DNA of 8,754 nt from the NCBI GenBank assembly GCA_049657775.1, contig JBASNZ010000098.1, positions 1 through 8,754 of the forward strand, in the 5' to 3' direction. Made by a program: the position numbers and the translations under genes. Within the stretch, counting starts at the first letter, position 1, and every line of letters starts with the position of its first letter. The notes below the pieces were generated by a model. The model had not been told where the DNA came from, ran no database searches, and was given only the letters and a program-made list of their open reading frames with translations. Origin of the DNA: JBASNZ01 sp049657775. Its GTDB lineage: Bacteria; Actinomycetota; Coriobacteriia; Anaerosomatales; Anaerosomataceae. Shown in pieces: positions 6,819 to 8,754 of this stretch.

Positions 6819-7526
6819 ATGACCGACAGCGTAGGTGCCGGTGTAGCCACAACGCTCACCGAGTTCGTGCAGAAGCATGCCCAGCAAGACACGGGCGGCA
6901 CGTGGCAGTTGGAGGGCTCCAAGACCCTCGAGATCCGCCTGTCCGGCCGCGTGTTCACCAAGCTCGGTGCGATGGTCGCCTATTACGGTGACCTCAAGTT
7001 CGAGCGGGCCGGGGCCGGCGGCGCCGGCAAGTTCCTCAAGGCCGCCATGACCGGCGAGGGCGGCGCAACCACCCAGGTCACCGGATCCGGCACGCTCTAC
7101 CTCGCCGACCAAGGCAAAGAGATTTCGATCCTGTACCTCAACAACGAAACGATCTTCGTCAACGGCAGCGATTGCCTGGCGTACTCCGAGTCCCTTGCGT
7201 GGGACATCGTGATGACCAAGGGCGCGGGCATGATGGCGGGCGGTCTGTTCAGCCTCAAGCTCTCGGGCACCGGTTACGTCGCTATCACCACGCACGGAAA
7301 GCCGCTGGTCCTTGGCGTCGCACCGGGACAGCCGCTCTTCAGTGACCCCAACGCCACCGTTGCGTGGTCCGAGGGCCTGCAGACGTCCGTCAAGGCGGAT
7401 GTCAACCTCAAGACCTTCATCGGTCGCGCAAGCGGCGAGACGTTCCAGCTTCGTTTCGACGGCACCGGGTTCGTCGTCATGCAGCCCTTCGAGGAAGTCG
7501 TGAAGACGACCGGCAGCGGCGGGTAG
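6819..7526 (+). CDS. AIM24-family protein (TIGR00266-like)
   Basis: Protein of 235 residues from the ATG at 6819, chosen because GGGAG (6806-6810) sits 8 nt upstream; in-frame ATGs at 6789 and 6804 have purines too close to serve as binding sites. There is no signal peptide or membrane segment, so it is probably cytoplasmic or peripherally membrane-associated. Family features are the early LGAMVAYYGDLKFE segment, a Gly/Ala-rich stretch followed by GSGTLYLAD, the central SGTGYVAITTHG strand pair, then DPNATVAWSEGLQTSVKAD and GETFQLRFDGTGFVVMQPFE near the C-terminus. Members share a double-stranded beta-helix-like fold and are named after yeast Aim24, a mitochondrial inner-membrane organising protein. 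The bacterial role is unsettled. It appears to be a monocistronic unit with its own promoter and an inverted repeat at its stop codon. Confidence 0.88.
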   Translation: MTDSVGAGVATTLTEFVQKHAQQDTGGTWQLEGSKTLEIRLSGRVFTKLGAMVAYYGDLKFERAGAGGAGKFLKAAMTGEGGATTQVTGSGTLYLADQGKEISILYLNNETIFVNGSDCLAYSESLAWDIVMTKGAGMMAGGLFSLKLSGTGYVAITTHGKPLVLGVAPGQPLFSDPNATVAWSEGLQTSVKADVNLKTFIGRASGETFQLRFDGTGFVVMQPFEEVVKTTGSGG

Positions 7527-7567
7527 GCCACCGGTGGGGCAGAGCGGGTGTCGGATGCAGTGGCCTA
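7524..7567 (+). terminator. Inverted repeat at the end of the AIM24 gene (weak terminator candidate)
   Basis: TAGGCCAC (7524-7531), which includes the stop codon, is the reverse complement of GTGGCCTA (7560-7567), giving an 8-bp stem with a 28-nt loop. The 10-bp palindrome CCACCGGTGG (7528-7537) overlaps the left arm. No T-run follows. It may end AIM24 transcription before the osmF promoter, but the long loop makes this uncertain. Confidence 0.35.
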
Positions 7568-7605
7568 AGGCGTATGCGATACAGTGGACAGATTATAAGG
7601 TCCGC

Positions 7606-7634
7606 TTGATGTAACTATTGCATCTAGTTATGAT
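7606..7634 (+). promoter_or_regulatory. Sigma-70-type promoter of the osmF operon
   Basis: TTGATG (7606-7611; four of six to TTGACA) and TATGAT (7629-7634; five of six to TATAAT) are spaced by exactly 17 bp within an AT-rich island that stands out in this GC-rich sequence. Transcription would begin near 7641, leaving a leader of about 48 nt before the ATG at 7689. This is the best-formed promoter in the window. Confidence 0.75.
7612..7630 (+). promoter_or_regulatory. Operator-like 19-bp dyad between -35 and -10 of the osmF promoter
   Basis: TAACTA (7612-7617) and TAGTTA (7625-7630) are perfect inverted half-sites with a 7-nt centre (TTGCATC). The dyad fills the promoter spacer and overlaps the first two bases of the -10. 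A dimeric repressor bound here would block RNA polymerase. The size and symmetry suit winged-helix dimers such as MarR-type proteins, a superfamily that includes the GbsR-type regulators of glycine betaine uptake. No regulator gene is in the window. Confidence 0.55.
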
Positions 7635-7688
7635 GCCGGGTACAAGCGCGAATCGGCGACTGCACCCGGTCTGATGAGGAGATACCGT

Positions 7689-8654
7689 ATGAAGAGAACC
7701 ATCGCCCTGGCTCTGACGCTCGTAGTAGCGCTCACGTTCGGGCTTGCCGGATGCAGTGCTACGGGTTCCAAGACGCCATCCGCCGGTGAGCCTACCGTGA
7801 AAGAGGGTCCTGTCGTGCGTGTCGGGTCGTTCCTGGACTCCGAAGGCGCGGTCCTTGGCGCCATGATGATCCAGCTTCTTGATGCCAACGGCATCCAGAC
7901 CGAGGACAAGACCAAACTCGGTACGCCGGACGTGCTGCGCAAGGCGCTCCTCGAGGGACAGATCGACCTGTCGATCGACTACACGGGCTCGGGCCAGTAC
8001 TACCACGAGGGCCAAGAGGGAGACCCGGTCTGGAGCAGTGCGGCCGATGGTTACGCCCGGATCGCCGAACTCGACAAGGCGGTCGGTCTCACCTGGCTCA
8101 CCCCCGCCAACGCCAACAACACCGAACTCCTGGCAACGACCAAGAAGCTGGCCGAGGCGGAGGGCCTCAAGACGATGGACGACTTCGCCGCGTACGTGAA
8201 CGCCGGCAAGACCGTCAAGATCATCGGGGCCCAGGAGTGGATCGACAGCGAGCTTGGGCTTGCGGGATTCGAGAAGGCGTACGGCTTCAAGCTCACGGAA
8301 GACCAGCTCATCGGTCTCAGCCACGGGGTGACCGCCGAGATGCTCAGCGCGCTCGCCAACGGCACAGACGGCGTCAACTTCTCGCTGGCGTATGGTACCG
8401 ACGGCCAACTCGACGACCTCGGCCTGGTCATCCTTGAGGACACCAAGGGCGTCCCGCCGGTCTACGAGCCCGCACCCGTCATCCGTACCGAGACGCTTGA
8501 CGCGTATCCCGAGATCGCCGATATCCTCAAGCCCCTCTTCGAGAGCTTCGACCTGGCAACGCTGCAGGATCTCAACAGGCGCGTCGCGCTTGGTGGAGAG
8601 GATGCAAAGGCAGTCGCCGAGGAGTACCTCACCCAGAATGGCTTCCTCAAGTAG
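7689..8654 (+). CDS. osmF: OsmF/YehZ-type osmoprotectant ABC transporter substrate-binding lipoprotein
   Basis: Solute-binding component of a glycine betaine/choline-type ABC importer, 321 residues. The start is the ATG at 7689, 6 nt after GAGGAGA (7676-7682); an in-frame ATG at 7674 overlaps that site and is less likely. A lipoprotein signal peptide ends in LAGC with C22, so it is tethered to the outer face of the membrane. The mature part resembles E. coli OsmF (YehZ), compared from memory, along its length: VGSFLDSEGAVLGAMM (45-60), LDLSIDYTGSG-like segment (92-102), WLTPANANNTEL (136-147), FEKAYGFKL (194-202), AYGTDG (234-239) and the C-terminal GVPPVYEPAPVIR (254-266). Aromatic residues such as Y98, Y104, W136, Y235 and Y259 are candidates for the cation-pi pocket. 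It heads an operon: the next gene starts inside its last codons. The exact ligand is unknown. Confidence 0.9.
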   Translation: MKRTIALALTLVVALTFGLAGCSATGSKTPSAGEPTVKEGPVVRVGSFLDSEGAVLGAMMIQLLDANGIQTEDKTKLGTPDVLRKALLEGQIDLSIDYTGSGQYYHEGQEGDPVWSSAADGYARIAELDKAVGLTWLTPANANNTELLATTKKLAEAEGLKTMDDFAAYVNAGKTVKIIGAQEWIDSELGLAGFEKAYGFKLTEDQLIGLSHGVTAEMLSALANGTDGVNFSLAYGTDGQLDDLGLVILEDTKGVPPVYEPAPVIRTETLDAYPEIADILKPLFESFDLATLQDLNRRVALGGEDAKAVAEEYLTQNGFLK

Positions 8655-8754
8655 CGAAACGTACGAGGCGCCCGCGGCGGGAGACACCCGTCGCCGCGCA
8701 CTCGACGGCTCGATCGTCGGCATCACGGGGGCCCTGCTCGGGGCCCTCGTGAGC
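8638..8754 (+). CDS. Probable osmoprotectant ABC transporter permease, N-terminal fragment (runs off the window)
   Basis: An ATG at 8638 opens a frame of 39 codons that continues past the right edge. It overlaps the last 17 nt of osmF, an arrangement typical of translational coupling. GAGGAG (8619-8624) lies 13 nt upstream, a little far for a ribosome binding site. The peptide begins with a polar Ser/Glu/Ala/Arg stretch and then turns hydrophobic (SIVGITGALLGALVS), as expected where the first membrane helix of an ABC permease begins. Genes following OsmF-type binding proteins are usually permease or ATPase subunits (yehY, yehX, yehW in E. coli), and the hydrophobic start favours a permease. 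Too little is visible for a sequence-based family call. Confidence 0.6.
   Translation, partial: MASSSSETYEAPAAGDTRRRALDGSIVGITGALLGALVS

Noticed and set aside
7592..7597. TATAAT on the - strand in the osmF upstream region (divergent promoter)
   Set aside because: No -35 at suitable spacing on that strand and no - strand gene to serve.
7593..8726. 377-codon open frame on the - strand opposite osmF
   Set aside because: Antisense shadow of osmF, whose family is clear; the minus product has no family features or signal.

Overview
The window is high-GC and tightly packed. Every gene I can support reads on the + strand. It most likely comes from a Gram-positive, actinobacterial-type chromosome. 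The grounds are the strong G/C preference at third codon positions, use of the GatCAB amidotransferase route to Gln-/Asn-tRNA, secreted and lipid-anchored envelope proteins without outer-membrane features, and terminators with short or no T-runs. A deep anaerobic lineage such as Coriobacteriia/OPB41 would fit, but that is inference; nothing here fixes the taxon.

Layout: (1) 1-870, a CPBP-family intramembrane protease (ABI/CAAX type) whose reading frame stays open to the left edge. (2) 949-2733, gatC-gatA, with their own promoter and an intrinsic terminator behind them. (3) 2977-4999, a two-gene envelope unit: a secreted L,D-transpeptidase-like protein followed 10 nt later by a lipoprotein of unknown function. 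A large perfect inverted repeat closes the unit. (4) 5155-6654, gatB, apart from gatCA and with its own promoter. (5) 6819-7526, an AIM24-family protein as a single-gene unit. (6) 7689-8654, an OsmF/YehZ-type osmoprotectant-binding lipoprotein behind a well-formed promoter that carries a dyad between its -35 and -10. It overlaps the start of a probable permease gene that runs off the right edge.

Functionally, GatC, GatA and GatB form one heterotrimer that amidates Glu-tRNAGln and/or Asp-tRNAAsn, although an unrelated cell-wall unit separates the genes. The right end is the beginning of an osmoprotectant ABC importer operon, probably regulated at its promoter. The same -10-like heptamer, GTAGAAT, precedes gatC, gatB and the AIM24 gene and probably marks the housekeeping promoter of this genome.

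I see no CRISPR array, tRNA, rRNA, insertion sequence, phage gene or defence system. Most of the window is ordinary core genome. The items most worth a second look are the operator-like dyad in the osmF promoter, the split gat genes, and the transpeptidase/lipoprotein pair with its structured leader. I found no clearly new biological system.
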